From: CAYJBH01 sp964369965 | Lineage (GTDB): Bacteria; Bacillota; Clostridia; Oscillospirales; Ruminococcaceae | Assembly (NCBI GenBank): GCA_964369965.1 | Contig: CAYJGF010000012.1 | Location: 11,418 to 75,417, forward strand | Reading direction: 5' to 3' | DNA: 64,000 nucleotides | Shown here: positions 16,783-26,352 of the stretch, one piece after another | Position numbering within the stretch: the first letter of the stretch is position 1 | How the letters are laid out: each line of letters starts with the position of its first letter | Notes under the pieces: generated by a model | The model's input: only the letters and a program-made list of their open reading frames with translations | What the model was told of the DNA's origin: nothing | The model's database searches: none | Program-made: the position numbers and the translations under genes

Positions 16783-17541
16783 TTAGAGCGAACCTATCTG
16801 GGAGACGGTTTTTTGATTGATGGTATCTATCATTTGGAGCGCGGCGCTACAGGACTGGAAGTTGCGCTGTGCCTCCATCAAAAGGGTGTATTCACGGTTC
16901 ATGTCAATATTAGAGCGCTCATAATGACCCTGATAAACCACAAAGGGTGCGCCGTTGATGTTGTCCACCTCACCCTCCGGGTTGTTGTTGAGATAAAGTC
17001 CGTTTGTCATCTGCTGGAAGTCGTCAAAATCCGCCGGCACGCGTATGCGCAGTTTGTCAATTTCGGTGCCGAGCGAGTCGTATATCGTGCCATCGTCCAA
17101 CACGGTAAAGTCACTGGTGCCGAGATATATCTCGCCATTTTCACCGAGCACACGACCGATACCGCGAAGTTCTAAATACCCTTCCTCGTCGATGTCAAAG
17201 TTGCCGTTACGAGTGTAGCCGACCTGATCACCCTGCGCTATCGAGAAAAACCCCTCGCCGGAGATTGCGAAATCAAACGGGCGACCGGTCTCCTCCAAAA
17301 AGCCGGCGTCAAACTCGGTGTAGACGGTGTCCACAATGCGTATCGGTGCCTCACCGAGGCCGATAACCTCGGAGCCGTTTGAGTCGAGGCGCTTTGTCAT
17401 CTCCTGCTCGAAGGTCGTGCTGACCAACCTTGCGCTGCGCGCACCCGGTGTGCTCGCGTTGGTAATGTTGTTGGATATGGTGTTGAGCGACCTTTGTTGC
17501 ATAAATATGCCGGAGGCGGCGGTGTAAAAACCTTTTAACAT
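16783..17541 (-). CDS. flhO: Flagellar hook-basal body protein (FlgF/FlhO type)
   Basis: A 252-residue rod protein paralogous to the next gene. The N-terminus (RSLNTISNNITNASTPG) and C-terminal stretch (CSAALQMIDTINQKTVSQ) are the conserved axial-domain ends, with a D1-type domain between. It starts 28 bases before flhP and lies 15 bases after sigD in the direction of transcription. Placement beside sigD differs from Bacillus, where flhO-flhP follow mbl. Confidence 0.85.
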   Translation of the reverse strand: MLKGFYTAASGIFMQQRSLNTISNNITNASTPGARSARLVSTTFEQEMTKRLDSNGSEVIGLGEAPIRIVDTVYTEFDAGFLEETGRPFDFAISGEGFFSIAQGDQVGYTRNGNFDIDEEGYLELRGIGRVLGENGEIYLGTSDFTVLDDGTIYDSLGTEIDKLRIRVPADFDDFQQMTNGLYLNNNPEGEVDNINGAPFVVYQGHYERSNIDMNREYTLLMEAQRNFQSCSAALQMIDTINQKTVSQIGSL

Positions 17542-17556
17542 GGTGTCCTTTTCCTC

Positions 17557-18324
17557 TTAAATATTGTTTTCTTCCAGTTTGGCGCGCAGTTTATGAAGTG
17601 CGCGGACGTGGAGTTGACTTATCCTCGACTCCGATACGGTGAGCACCTTTGCAATCTCGGTGAGCTTTAACCGTTCGAAGTAGTAGAGCGAAATTATGGT
17701 GCGCTCCCTATCATTTAATGTCTCGATTGCCGCGATAAGCTCGGCACGCTGTTCCTCCCGAAAAAGTCCCGAATCCAGCTGACCGGAGCTGTCGTCCGGA
17801 ATGTCATGCATATCCTCCTTGTCCTTGTGATAGAGTTCATCGAGGGATATGAGTGATGCCTTGGAAATCTCGGCATATATTTTTGTGAGTTGAGAGTCGG
17901 TTATCTTCATGTGCTCGGCAACCTCGGTGATGGTCGGCTCGCGCATCAACCTATTGCCAAGCTCATTTTCCGCCTCACGAACCTCCTTTGCGCTCTGTCG
18001 CAGTCGCCTTGGCAAAAAATCCTGCTGTCGCAGATAGTCGATAATGGAGTGTTTGACACGCATAAAAGCGTATGCCTCAAACTTGACATTTTTGCTCTCG
18101 TCGAAACGGTCGACACATTCAATGAGGGTTATAATCCCCTGATTTACAATGTCCTCCATCTGTGCATAGCTGGAGGCGACCCCTCTCATCTGGCCGGCAA
18201 CCGCCTTGGCGATGTAGCTGTAGGACATGACAATCTCGTTGCGAAGCGTCACATCTTTATTGATGCGATACTGCGCAAATAACTCCTGCATGACCTCGGC
18301 GGTCGGTTTTTCGAACTTTGCCAT
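17557..18324 (-). CDS. sigD: Flagellar RNA polymerase sigma factor (SigD/FliA)
   Basis: Group 3 sigma factor of 255 residues that directs transcription of late motility genes. Region 2 (KFEAYAFMRVKHSIIDYLRQ), region 3 (around residues 110-140) and the region 4 helix-turn-helix (LTEIAKVLTVSESRISQLH) are clear. The gene sits between flhA and flhO. No flgM anti-sigma gene is seen in this window, so the usual checkpoint partner must lie elsewhere or be absent. Confidence 0.93.
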   Translation of the reverse strand: MAKFEKPTAEVMQELFAQYRINKDVTLRNEIVMSYSYIAKAVAGQMRGVASSYAQMEDIVNQGIITLIECVDRFDESKNVKFEAYAFMRVKHSIIDYLRQQDFLPRRLRQSAKEVREAENELGNRLMREPTITEVAEHMKITDSQLTKIYAEISKASLISLDELYHKDKEDMHDIPDDSSGQLDSGLFREEQRAELIAAIETLNDRERTIISLYYFERLKLTEIAKVLTVSESRISQLHVRALHKLRAKLEENNI

Positions 18325-18354
18325 CCGGCTATTTTCCTTTCCGCATTATCTGCC

Positions 18355-20406
18355 TTACATAGAAATGTTGGCGAGTGCCTGTATCTGCATTGTCTGGTCG
18401 ATCTCATTGAAGGACAGCACCGTCACCCCGGGGTAGAACTGATCGATAAGTTTTTTATAGTATACCCGAACAACGGGGGAGGTGATGACGATGGGTTGCT
18501 GAACAATGTCCTTGACCTTATTGAGCTCCTTGACCGATGCGTTGATGATATTTTGAATGATATCCGGCTCGAGGGTGAGATAACTCTGTTGATCCACCTT
18601 TTTGACCGCCGCCATGATGGTCTGTTCGATAGTGTTGTCGATGCTGATAACCTTGAGCTGACCTGCGTCGGCAAAACGATGGGATATCGTCCTTTTGAGC
18701 GCCTGCCGGACATATTCAGTGAGCATGTCCGGGTCTTTAACTGTCGTGACATAGTCGGAGAGCGTTTCGAGGATAGTCTCGACATCCCTTATCGGCACGC
18801 CCTCTTTAAGCAGATTGCCGAGCACTTTTTGTAGGTCGTTGACCGACACCACCGCCGGCACCAACTCGTTCACGAGGTTTTCGTTCGTTTTTTTGAGGTT
18901 GTGCAGGATGTTGCCTATCTCCTGACGGGTCAACAGCTCGTGTGCGTGGCGCTTGACCACCTCCGACAGGTGGGTGACCATTACGCTGGTCGGGTCGATT
19001 AGGGTGTATCCCGAGACCTCCGCCTTGACCTTTTTGTCGTTGCTGACCCATTTTGCCGGCAGACCGAACGCAGGGTCAACCGTGTCAATGCCTTCTATCT
19101 TCGCCCCACCCTCCGGCGGTGCAAGTGCCAAAAAGTGATCGATGAGCACATCGCCCTCGGCGACTTTTTCTCCTTTTAGCCGTATGACATACTGGTTGGG
19201 ATTAATCTGGCCGCTGTCCTTGAGGTAGACCGACGGCACGACAATGCCCATTTCGGTCGCAAACTGCTTGCGGAACATGACAACGCGGTCGACAAACGTC
19301 CCGCCCATACTTTCCACCACAAGCGGTATCAGGCTGTAGCCAAACTCCATCTCGATAGGTTCCACCGCCAAAAGACCGTAGACATTCTCGATGTTTTTAT
19401 AGTACTGTGCCTCACTCGCGACCTCCTGTATCGGCTCGTCCGGTGAGCGCACACCGTCGGCGACGGCGCTAACTCTGCCACGATTGCGCAACAGTAGACC
19501 GAGTATTATTAAAAACGCCGACATGGCAATTATCTGCACCTTCGGAAAGCCCGGCAGTAAAAGTAGCACTGCCAGCGCACATCCTGCCATGATTAGCACT
19601 CTCGGCTGGGACAAAAACTGTTTGGAGAAGTCGTCGTTGATGTTATTCTCCGACGCGCTCCTTGTGACCATCATACCGGTCGAAACGGAGATAAGCAGTG
19701 CCGGTATCTGGGAGACAAGTCCGTCCCCGACCGTCGAGGTGGTGTAGATATTCATGATGGTGGTGACGTCGCCCACCCCGTTCATAAACCCCATGATAAC
19801 GCCACCGATGAGGTTGATAAAGGTGACGAGTATGGAGAGAACCGCGTCCCCCTTGACAAACTTGGACGCACCATCCATGGAGCCGAAAAAGTCCGCCTCA
19901 CGCTGGATGTCGGCGCGGCGTTTCATCGCCTGTTGCTCGTCGATAAGACCGCTGGAGAGGTCGGCGTCGATAGCCATCTGTTTGCCGGGCATCGCGTCGA
20001 GGGTGAACCTCGCGGCAACCTCGGCAACACGCTCGGAACCTTTTGTGATGACGATAAACTGAACTAAAACGATGATGAAGAAGATGATAATACCGACGAC
20101 CGGATTGCCACGGATAACAAAGTCGCCAAAAGTTTGCACCACCTGACCGGCGTAGCCGTTTTCAAGTAGAATAAGGGTGGTGGAGCGCACGTTAAGACCG
20201 AGGCGAAAAAGGGTGGTGACAAGGAGCAGCGACGGGAAGATGGAAAACTCGAGTGCCGCTTGAATGTTCAACGTTGTGAGCAACACAATAAATGACAGCG
20301 CAATATTGACAATAAACAACATATCCAAAAGCGGTGCGGGGATAGGGATTATTATCAATAGTATGATGACAATTATGAATGCCGAGACAGCGCTTGAACC
20401 TTTCAC
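18355..20406 (-). CDS. flhA: Flagellar biosynthesis protein FlhA
   Basis: Export gate protein of the flagellar type III apparatus, 683 residues. The N-terminal third holds about eight membrane segments, with the FHIPEP-type region (conserved NVRSTTLILLENG and AEVAARFTLDAMPGKQMAID) between them. The C-terminal two thirds is the cytoplasmic ring domain that docks chaperone-substrate complexes. The start is GTG at 20406 with GGGAAG upstream. Directly downstream comes sigD; flhF and flhG, which usually follow flhA in Firmicutes, are missing. Confidence 0.96.
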   Translation of the reverse strand: MKGSSAVSAFIIVIILLIIIPIPAPLLDMLFIVNIALSFIVLLTTLNIQAALEFSIFPSLLLVTTLFRLGLNVRSTTLILLENGYAGQVVQTFGDFVIRGNPVVGIIIFFIIVLVQFIVITKGSERVAEVAARFTLDAMPGKQMAIDADLSSGLIDEQQAMKRRADIQREADFFGSMDGASKFVKGDAVLSILVTFINLIGGVIMGFMNGVGDVTTIMNIYTTSTVGDGLVSQIPALLISVSTGMMVTRSASENNINDDFSKQFLSQPRVLIMAGCALAVLLLLPGFPKVQIIAMSAFLIILGLLLRNRGRVSAVADGVRSPDEPIQEVASEAQYYKNIENVYGLLAVEPIEMEFGYSLIPLVVESMGGTFVDRVVMFRKQFATEMGIVVPSVYLKDSGQINPNQYVIRLKGEKVAEGDVLIDHFLALAPPEGGAKIEGIDTVDPAFGLPAKWVSNDKKVKAEVSGYTLIDPTSVMVTHLSEVVKRHAHELLTRQEIGNILHNLKKTNENLVNELVPAVVSVNDLQKVLGNLLKEGVPIRDVETILETLSDYVTTVKDPDMLTEYVRQALKRTISHRFADAGQLKVISIDNTIEQTIMAAVKKVDQQSYLTLEPDIIQNIINASVKELNKVKDIVQQPIVITSPVVRVYYKKLIDQFYPGVTVLSFNEIDQTMQIQALANISM

Positions 20407-20446
20407 TTATATTTCTTCCCTTTCTCGAGTTTTAACTCGGTATTTT

Positions 20447-21508
20447 TTATAAAAAGCTTTTTTTCTTCACGTTGTAGACAAATGCAAGAACCTCAGCAAC
20501 CGCAACATAGAACGACTCCGGTATCGGGTGGTCCAGCTCCACCGACTCATAAAGGGAGCGCGCGAGTGGCTTATTTTCGGTGATGACTATATCATGCTCC
20601 TGTGCCGTCTCAATTATTTTGAGTGCGAGATAGTCGGCGCCTTTCGCTATAACCACCGGCGCTGCGTGTTCCTTCGCCTTGTATGATATCGCTATCGCGT
20701 AGTGGGTTGGGTTGCGTATAATAACATCGGCATTCGGCACTGCCTGCATCATGCGTTGCTGTGCCATCTGAACCTGTTTCTGACGACGTTTTGCCTTGAT
20801 TTTTGGGTCACCTTCGGTCTGTTTATACTCCTCCTTAATATCATCCTTGCTCATACGGAGCTTTTTTTCATAGTCATATCGCTGATAAAAATAGTCCGCT
20901 ATCGCCACAAAGACGAATATGACGCCGAGAGTGTAGACAAGGTCCATGATAAGTTCGCCAAAAAAGGCAAGCGACTGGGTGAACGGCATATCGATAAGAC
21001 CGGGGATTGCAAGGATCTCGTCCCGAAGAGCAAAGTAGGACACACCTAAGAGAATCGCGAGTTTGACTATATTTTTTGCGAGTTCAACCACCGAGCGAAG
21101 AGAAAACAGATTTTTAAAACCGTTGATAGGGTTGAGCTTGCCGAACTTAAATTTGATAGCGTTGAATGTGACCAACATCCTTGTCTGCACCGCCGTTGCG
21201 AGGATTGTGGCAACCATACTGATGAGAAGTAGCGGTATGACGGCATACACCATCGTCACTATTATCTCTATCGTTATCTCGGACATAATCTCAGGGGTAA
21301 AGGTAATTATACTCGCGCCCTTATCGATAAAGGATTTGAGGGCACTCTCCACCGAGAACATCAACTGTGGTGCAAAAATTTGCAAAACGGTGAACATGAC
21401 AAGGAGCGAGAAGACAAGCACTACATCGCGGCTTTGAAAGACATTGCCCTGCTTGCGCTCCTGATTTCGCTTTCGCCCGGTCGCTTTTTCGGTTTTTTCT
21501 CCTGCCAT
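20447..21508 (-). CDS. flhB: Flagellar export switch protein FlhB
   Basis: A 353-residue export-apparatus protein with four membrane segments and a cytoplasmic C-terminal domain carrying the autocleavage motif NPTH (266-269), which switches specificity from rod/hook to filament substrates. A charged linker rich in lysine and arginine precedes the cleavage site. Order fliR-flhB-flhA is standard. Confidence 0.96.
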   Translation of the reverse strand: MAGEKTEKATGRKRNQERKQGNVFQSRDVVLVFSLLVMFTVLQIFAPQLMFSVESALKSFIDKGASIITFTPEIMSEITIEIIVTMVYAVIPLLLISMVATILATAVQTRMLVTFNAIKFKFGKLNPINGFKNLFSLRSVVELAKNIVKLAILLGVSYFALRDEILAIPGLIDMPFTQSLAFFGELIMDLVYTLGVIFVFVAIADYFYQRYDYEKKLRMSKDDIKEEYKQTEGDPKIKAKRRQKQVQMAQQRMMQAVPNADVIIRNPTHYAIAISYKAKEHAAPVVIAKGADYLALKIIETAQEHDIVITENKPLARSLYESVELDHPIPESFYVAVAEVLAFVYNVKKKSFL

Positions 21509-21526
21509 AGGTTTTAGTTCCCCCGC

Positions 21527-22294
21527 TTATGATATTTCAATTATGCCTGCATAGATGGTATCCATGGTGGTTGAAAGATAGTTGTCGACAAAGACGGATA
21601 TAGGTCCCGCCATCATGACTAAAAGCACCATGCCGAGCAGTATCTTCATGTGTATGTTAATCACCATAAGGTGCATCTGGGGGACAAGTTTCATCAGTAT
21701 GCCGAGCAGTACCTCCAACAACATTATGGACACCAAAAATGGCATTACAAGACGGAACACTAACTCCGTTACCGCAATAAACGTGCTGAACAAAAACGGC
21801 GCCATCTGTATGTCAAGGTCAACTCCCATCGGCAAAAACTCATAGGAGCGCACCGTCAGGTCGATGAGGGTGAGATGGGAGTTGGTCGCGAAGAAGTAGA
21901 GCGAGAAAAAAAGGTTTATATACTGACTGGAGACGGACGCTTGAATGTTGGTCGCCGGATCAAACGATTTTGCCATGGAAAGACCGAACAAAACGTCCAT
22001 AAAATCGCCGGCAAAGTAGAGCATGTAATAAAAAAGCGAGAAAATTAATGTGAAAAATATCCCGATTAAAAGCTCTTTAAACAGAATTATGACATATTGC
22101 ATGTCGTTCGAGGGGTCTATCACCGAGGCATCTATCGTCGGGTATGCAAGCAGTGCTATGATAAGCACCAACGCCACGCGCAAGGTCATCGGCACCGCAC
22201 GCCGCGAGAGTATCGGGTTGGTGAAAAGCGCGCCCCCAATTCTAATAAAAACGAGGAGCAAAGCGAGCATATTCTCATAAGCTATATCTAACAT
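21527..22294 (-). CDS. fliR: Flagellar biosynthesis protein FliR
   Basis: Polytopic membrane protein (255 residues, about six hydrophobic segments) of the FliPQR export gate. The N-terminal RIGGALFTNPIL and the SFDPATN segment in the middle are typical. The gene begins 10 bases after fliQ and ends 18 bases before flhB. Confidence 0.94.
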   Translation of the reverse strand: MLDIAYENMLALLLVFIRIGGALFTNPILSRRAVPMTLRVALVLIIALLAYPTIDASVIDPSNDMQYVIILFKELLIGIFFTLIFSLFYYMLYFAGDFMDVLFGLSMAKSFDPATNIQASVSSQYINLFFSLYFFATNSHLTLIDLTVRSYEFLPMGVDLDIQMAPFLFSTFIAVTELVFRLVMPFLVSIMLLEVLLGILMKLVPQMHLMVINIHMKILLGMVLLVMMAGPISVFVDNYLSTTMDTIYAGIIEIS

Positions 22295-22304
22295 CTACCG
22301 TCCG

Positions 22305-22571
22305 TCACATGGTTGCCATCAGCTCAAAAAGTCGCACGATAAACTCGGTGAGCGTGTTTATCATATAGGTCGCGCCGAGCAGTAAGAACATCGCTATGAC
22401 CACGAGTTTCGGGACAAAGGTCAGCGTCTGCTCATGTATCTGGGTCGCGGCTTGAAAAATCGCAATGACGAGACCGACCACAAGGCTGACCAAAAGCATC
22501 GGTATCGCAAGTCTAAACGCCACCATCATGGATTCACGCAGTATATCAAGTATCTGAGCTTGATCTAACAA
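22305..22571 (-). CDS. fliQ: Flagellar biosynthesis protein FliQ
   Basis: Small (88-residue) export-gate protein with two membrane hairpin helices. The segment GLVIAIFQAATQIHEQTLTF is close to the family signature. Size and position between fliP and fliR leave little doubt. Confidence 0.95.
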   Translation of the reverse strand: MLDQAQILDILRESMMVAFRLAIPMLLVSLVVGLVIAIFQAATQIHEQTLTFVPKLVVIAMFLLLGATYMINTLTEFIVRLFELMATM

Positions 22572-22601
22572 CCTTTGACCTGTCCTTCCTGTATAGTCGA
22601 A

Positions 22602-23417
22602 CTATACCCTAAACCCTGCCACAAGCATCTCTAAAAGCAATCCCCAACCGTCCACCAATACAAAGACAAGCAGTTTGAACGGCAACGAGATCATCGCCGG
22701 CGGCAACATCATCATACCCATCGACATCAATGTCGACGCGACCACCATGTCGATAATTAAAAAGGGAATGTATATCAAAAACCCAATGGTAAAAGCGCGT
22801 TTTAGCTCACTTGTTATAAAGGAGGGGACGATAATTTCAAGTCCCAGCTCCATGAGTGAGTCGTTGTTGTTGATATCAAAGTTCGGTGGCAATTCGGTGT
22901 TTGATAGGTCTATGAAGAGGTCAAGATCGGGCGGATTTATGTTTTTGAGCATAAACTCTTTGAGTGGGATCTGCGCCGCCTCAAGTGCCTCCTCGGAGGT
23001 TATTTCATTTTCGGTGTAGGGGGTATAGGCAACATCTTCTATCTGTTGTATGACCGGTTGCATAATAAACAACGTCAAAAACAGCGCAAGACCGGTTAAA
23101 ACCATGTTTGGGGGTGACTGCTGTGTGCCCATGGCCGTTCTGGTAAAGGATAGGACAATAATGATACGGGTAAAACAGCTCATCATTATTATCATGGACG
23201 GCAAAAGCGAAATTGATAACAACAACACCATCACTTCCAGTGTTCCGAGGGAATTGTCCCCCTCCGCCACCGTGGTGAGGTCGATGCTTATTCCGGACTG
23301 CGCGCTCACCGTGACGGCCGTTGCCGTGAGCAACAACAAGGTGACAAAAAGAGCGATGAGAAAACAGCGTAGGGGGGCACTTTTCGACAGTATATTTATT
23401 TTCTGTTTAACCGTCAT
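22602..23417 (-). CDS. fliP: Flagellar biosynthesis protein FliP
   Basis: Core of the FliPQR export gate. The 271-residue precursor starts with a signal-peptide-like segment (about residues 15-40, ending VSA). Family motifs follow, including SFTRIIIVLSFTR-like and QQSPPNMVL blocks, and the C-terminal membrane helices (FLIIDMVVASTLMSMGMMM). The start codon overlaps the fliO stop by 4 bases (ATGA). Confidence 0.96.
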   Translation of the reverse strand: MTVKQKINILSKSAPLRCFLIALFVTLLLLTATAVTVSAQSGISIDLTTVAEGDNSLGTLEVMVLLLSISLLPSMIIMMSCFTRIIIVLSFTRTAMGTQQSPPNMVLTGLALFLTLFIMQPVIQQIEDVAYTPYTENEITSEEALEAAQIPLKEFMLKNINPPDLDLFIDLSNTELPPNFDINNNDSLMELGLEIIVPSFITSELKRAFTIGFLIYIPFLIIDMVVASTLMSMGMMMLPPAMISLPFKLLVFVLVDGWGLLLEMLVAGFRV

Positions 23418-23773
23418 TTATCCTCCGGCTCTTTTTTTAGCCCCAACTTTGATAGGGCGGTGTTTTTAAATTTGCTTGCAAATATGCTCGCAAAATCTGT
23501 GTTGTTTGCATCACTCGGCGGGGCGCTCAACATATTCGCATCCAGCTCGCTCAGCATTTCTATCCTGTCCTTGGTGACCGATAAAAGCAATGTCTTATCC
23601 GCCACACTTACTACAACAAGATACTTATCCACCGACAGCATGACACGATCTCTTAGCTGAATATTGTTACCGCTTGAGTGCAGATTGTACGATTTGGCGA
23701 TAAGTCTTGTGGCATAAAACGCTAAAACGCATACGCCGACCAGCACCAAAATCGTGGTGATTATCTCAAACAC
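23414..23773 (-). CDS. fliO: Flagellar biosynthetic protein FliO
   Basis: A 119-residue FliO/FliZ-type protein. It has one membrane segment at the N-terminus (about 3-22), then a basic cytoplasmic part with the LRDRVMLSVDKYLVVVSVADK block that characterises FliO. It helps assemble FliP rings. It sits between cheY and fliP, with the 4-base coupling overlap to fliP. Confidence 0.85.
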   Translation of the reverse strand: MFEIITTILVLVGVCVLAFYATRLIAKSYNLHSSGNNIQLRDRVMLSVDKYLVVVSVADKTLLLSVTKDRIEMLSELDANMLSAPPSDANNTDFASIFASKFKNTALSKLGLKKEPEDK

Positions 23774-23803
23774 CTTGTCTATTATCCCTCATTTGAATTA
23801 CTA

Positions 23804-24166
23804 TTAACCAAATACCTTGGCTATGGTCTGCATGATACGGTCCGGCTTAAACGGTTTGACGATAAAGTCCAGCGCACCAAAACGGATGGCGTCGACCACC
23901 ATCGACTCCTGACCCATAGCGCTACACATGACAATTTTAGCATCAGGGAACTCTTTTTTTATCGCCTGCAACGCCTCAAGGCCGTTCATGTTGGGCATAG
24001 TTATATCCATGATAGCGAGGTCCGGCTTTTCGGCACGGTAGGTATCAAGGGCAATCTGACCGTCTGCCGCCTCTATAAGGTTAGTGTACCCATTTTTGGT
24101 CAACGTGTCTTTAATCATCATTCTCATGAAAGCGGCATCGTCAACAACCATTATCTTCTTGTCCAT
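23804..24166 (-). CDS. cheY: Chemotaxis response regulator CheY
   Basis: Single-domain receiver of 120 residues. The acidic pocket (D9, D10), the phosphorylated aspartate D54 in LAIMDITMP, the switch serine S82 (in CSAMGQ, in place of threonine) and K104 in VKPF are all present. CheY-P binds FliM/FliY at the motor. The gene lies between fliY and fliO, its normal Firmicutes place. The kinase CheA that would phosphorylate it is not in this window. Confidence 0.95.
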   Translation of the reverse strand: MDKKIMVVDDAAFMRMMIKDTLTKNGYTNLIEAADGQIALDTYRAEKPDLAIMDITMPNMNGLEALQAIKKEFPDAKIVMCSAMGQESMVVDAIRFGALDFIVKPFKPDRIMQTIAKVFG

Positions 24167-24185
24167 AAAAATCTCTCCTTATCGT

Positions 24186-25307
24186 TTATTTGTTTAGATT
24201 GTCTAAAACATTTTGCACATTTAGTATCTCGGTGACCCTGACACCGAAGTTGTCGTCGATGACGACCACATCTCCCCGTGCCATAAGTTGACCGTTAACC
24301 ATTATATCAACCGGCGCGCCTGCCTGCTTTTCCAGCTCGATGACGGTGCCGTGTGCAAACTCGGTGATATCTTTTATCTTGCGTGTCGCCCTGCCTATTT
24401 CGACCGTGACGGTGAGTGGGACATTCATCAAAAGGTTGATGTTGCCGCTCGGTACCTCCATTGAATAGGGGGCATCAAAGGTCGGAAACTGCGCCGGATG
24501 GATGTTTTGCGGTGGCGGCGGTGCGGTCACCCTCGGTGCTGTCGGTGGGGGTGCGGCTATCGGTGCCGGTTCCGATGAGGGGACAGGTGGCATATAGCCG
24601 GATTGTTGGTGTTCCAGCGGATAGACCGGTTGCGCCTGCCCTACCGGTGGCTCCGGTATCGGCTCGGGTGCCGGTGTGTCCGGTATCACCAGTGTATCGT
24701 CGCCGCCGAGGAACTGTGACACAATCTCCTTGGCAAGGTCGACGGTCATAACGCTGATAAACTGGCTGTTTGTTATGCCGACAATTTCAAGGTTAAAGGT
24801 AATTCGCACCACCGTTTGTTCCTCCGGCAGACCGAGCGCACCTTTAAAGGTGTTTTCCTCGTCCATGACGGTGGCGGTCGGTGGCGAGATGTCCACCCTC
24901 TTGTTTAAAAAGTCGGACATCGCCGTTGAAGAGGCGCCCATCATCTGGTTCATGACCTCACATGCCGCACTCATACTCAGCTCATCAAAGACAAAATCGT
25001 CGCTCGGCGGCTCATCAATGCCCATCAACTGATTCAAAATCAACTGCATATCGGACTGTTTGAACACCATTACGTTGGAGCCGGACACGCCCTCAACATA
25101 GATAATTTTCACCATCATCGCCGGTTCCAGCTCGGTGTAGTCCACATCCGCCATTCTATGAATTTCAACGGTGGGGGTGGTGATGACGGTCTGTCTGTCA
25201 AGCATGGTAGACACCGCCGTGGCGGCACTTCCCATGCTGATGTTCATGACCTCGCCGATGGCGTCCAGTTCCATCGCGCTCAATGTTTTTTCATCTGCCA
25301 TACTCAT
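24186..25307 (-). CDS. fliY: Flagellar motor switch phosphatase FliY (FliN-CheC fusion)
   Basis: A 373-residue C-ring protein that combines CheY-P phosphatase and switch functions. The N-terminal two thirds is CheC-like with two active-site patterns (GEVMNISMGSAATA and CEVMNQMMGASSTA). A proline-rich linker follows (about 210-285). The C-terminal 85 residues form the FliN/SpoA domain (VPLTVTVEIGR...GDVVVIDDNFGVRV). Two in-frame ATGs (25307 and 25301) share the AAGGA site; the second has better spacing. It starts 7 bases after fliM. Confidence 0.94.
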   Translation of the reverse strand: MSMADEKTLSAMELDAIGEVMNISMGSAATAVSTMLDRQTVITTPTVEIHRMADVDYTELEPAMMVKIIYVEGVSGSNVMVFKQSDMQLILNQLMGIDEPPSDDFVFDELSMSAACEVMNQMMGASSTAMSDFLNKRVDISPPTATVMDEENTFKGALGLPEEQTVVRITFNLEIVGITNSQFISVMTVDLAKEIVSQFLGGDDTLVIPDTPAPEPIPEPPVGQAQPVYPLEHQQSGYMPPVPSSEPAPIAAPPPTAPRVTAPPPPQNIHPAQFPTFDAPYSMEVPSGNINLLMNVPLTVTVEIGRATRKIKDITEFAHGTVIELEKQAGAPVDIMVNGQLMARGDVVVIDDNFGVRVTEILNVQNVLDNLNK

Positions 25308-25314
25308 TCATTCC

Positions 25315-26316
25315 TTATTGATAAACTTTGTTTATTCGTACCGCTTTTTGATCCTTTGAAAGGCCCAAAGTGCCTTGAAAATACGGTTTGTTGTCTATTA
25401 TTATATCCACATCTCCGTTAAGTGGCTTTTTAAGTTTTATGACATCGTCCGGTTGCAACCGCAAAACATCTGCAAGCTCTAACTCGATGGTGTCAAAAAT
25501 CACATGTATATCTATACTTGCCGAGTTTAGGACATGCTCGATATTCTCTTTTCGATTGATCTCCCTTTCCTCCACAATCTTGGATTTTGTGCCGCTTCGC
25601 ATGTATTTCGGTACAAACTCGCCCATCATTTCGCCAAGTGCCGCCGCCGGCAGGCATATCGAAATGTTGGAGGCAGCCGTGCCGACCTTTAACTCTAAAA
25701 GCACTATGACGACGATATCCTCGGGGGAGAAAAGCTGCAAAAGCCGTGGATTTGTCTCGATTGATGCCACCCTCGCCGTCGTGGGGAGCAATGTCCCCCA
25801 TGCCTCCTGAATATGAAAGGTCATCTTAGACATAACGTTGCGCATAATGTTTAGCTCTATCTCGGTGAAATCGCGGTCCTCGATTCCACCACCGCCCACA
25901 CCGCCGAGCAATCGGTCAATAACACTGTAGGTCACGCCACTGGAAAACTCCATCATGGTGGTCATTTCGTCAAGGTTTTCATTTTCCGGTTTAAGCTCCA
26001 CAATGCCGATAAGTGTATTGTCCGGCAGTGCGTTATTAAACTCATAATATCGTTGCTCCTCAACCTGTAAAACCTTGACCTCGCAGAAAATTCTCAATAT
26101 ACTGGAGAAATAGGAGGAGAGCTGTCGACCGAGGTTTTCATGCAGGTTGTCGATAAGTCTAAGTTGTTCCTTTGTAAATTTTTTCGGCGAACGAAAATCG
26201 TATTCCTTGACCTTGCGATTGTCGGTCGCCGACAGGGTCGGGGTTTCCTCAATCTCGCCACTGTCTATGCCTTTTAACAGCGCATCAATTTGTTTTTGTG
26301 ATAATACCTCTGCCAA
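25315..26316 (-). CDS. fliM: Flagellar motor switch protein FliM
   Basis: C-ring switch protein of 333 residues. It has the N-terminal CheY-P-binding peptide (LSQKQIDALL), a CheC-like middle domain without the phosphatase residues, and a C-terminal SpoA domain (KLKKPLNGDVDIIIDNKPYF). The presence of the CheY-binding peptide argues that chemotactic control of the motor is retained. fliL, which often precedes fliM, is not present. Confidence 0.96.
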   Translation of the reverse strand: MAEVLSQKQIDALLKGIDSGEIEETPTLSATDNRKVKEYDFRSPKKFTKEQLRLIDNLHENLGRQLSSYFSSILRIFCEVKVLQVEEQRYYEFNNALPDNTLIGIVELKPENENLDEMTTMMEFSSGVTYSVIDRLLGGVGGGGIEDRDFTEIELNIMRNVMSKMTFHIQEAWGTLLPTTARVASIETNPRLLQLFSPEDIVVIVLLELKVGTAASNISICLPAAALGEMMGEFVPKYMRSGTKSKIVEEREINRKENIEHVLNSASIDIHVIFDTIELELADVLRLQPDDVIKLKKPLNGDVDIIIDNKPYFQGTLGLSKDQKAVRINKVYQ

Positions 26317-26352
26317 AGCCTTTCTGCCTCCTTTCTGTATATTCGGTAAGTT

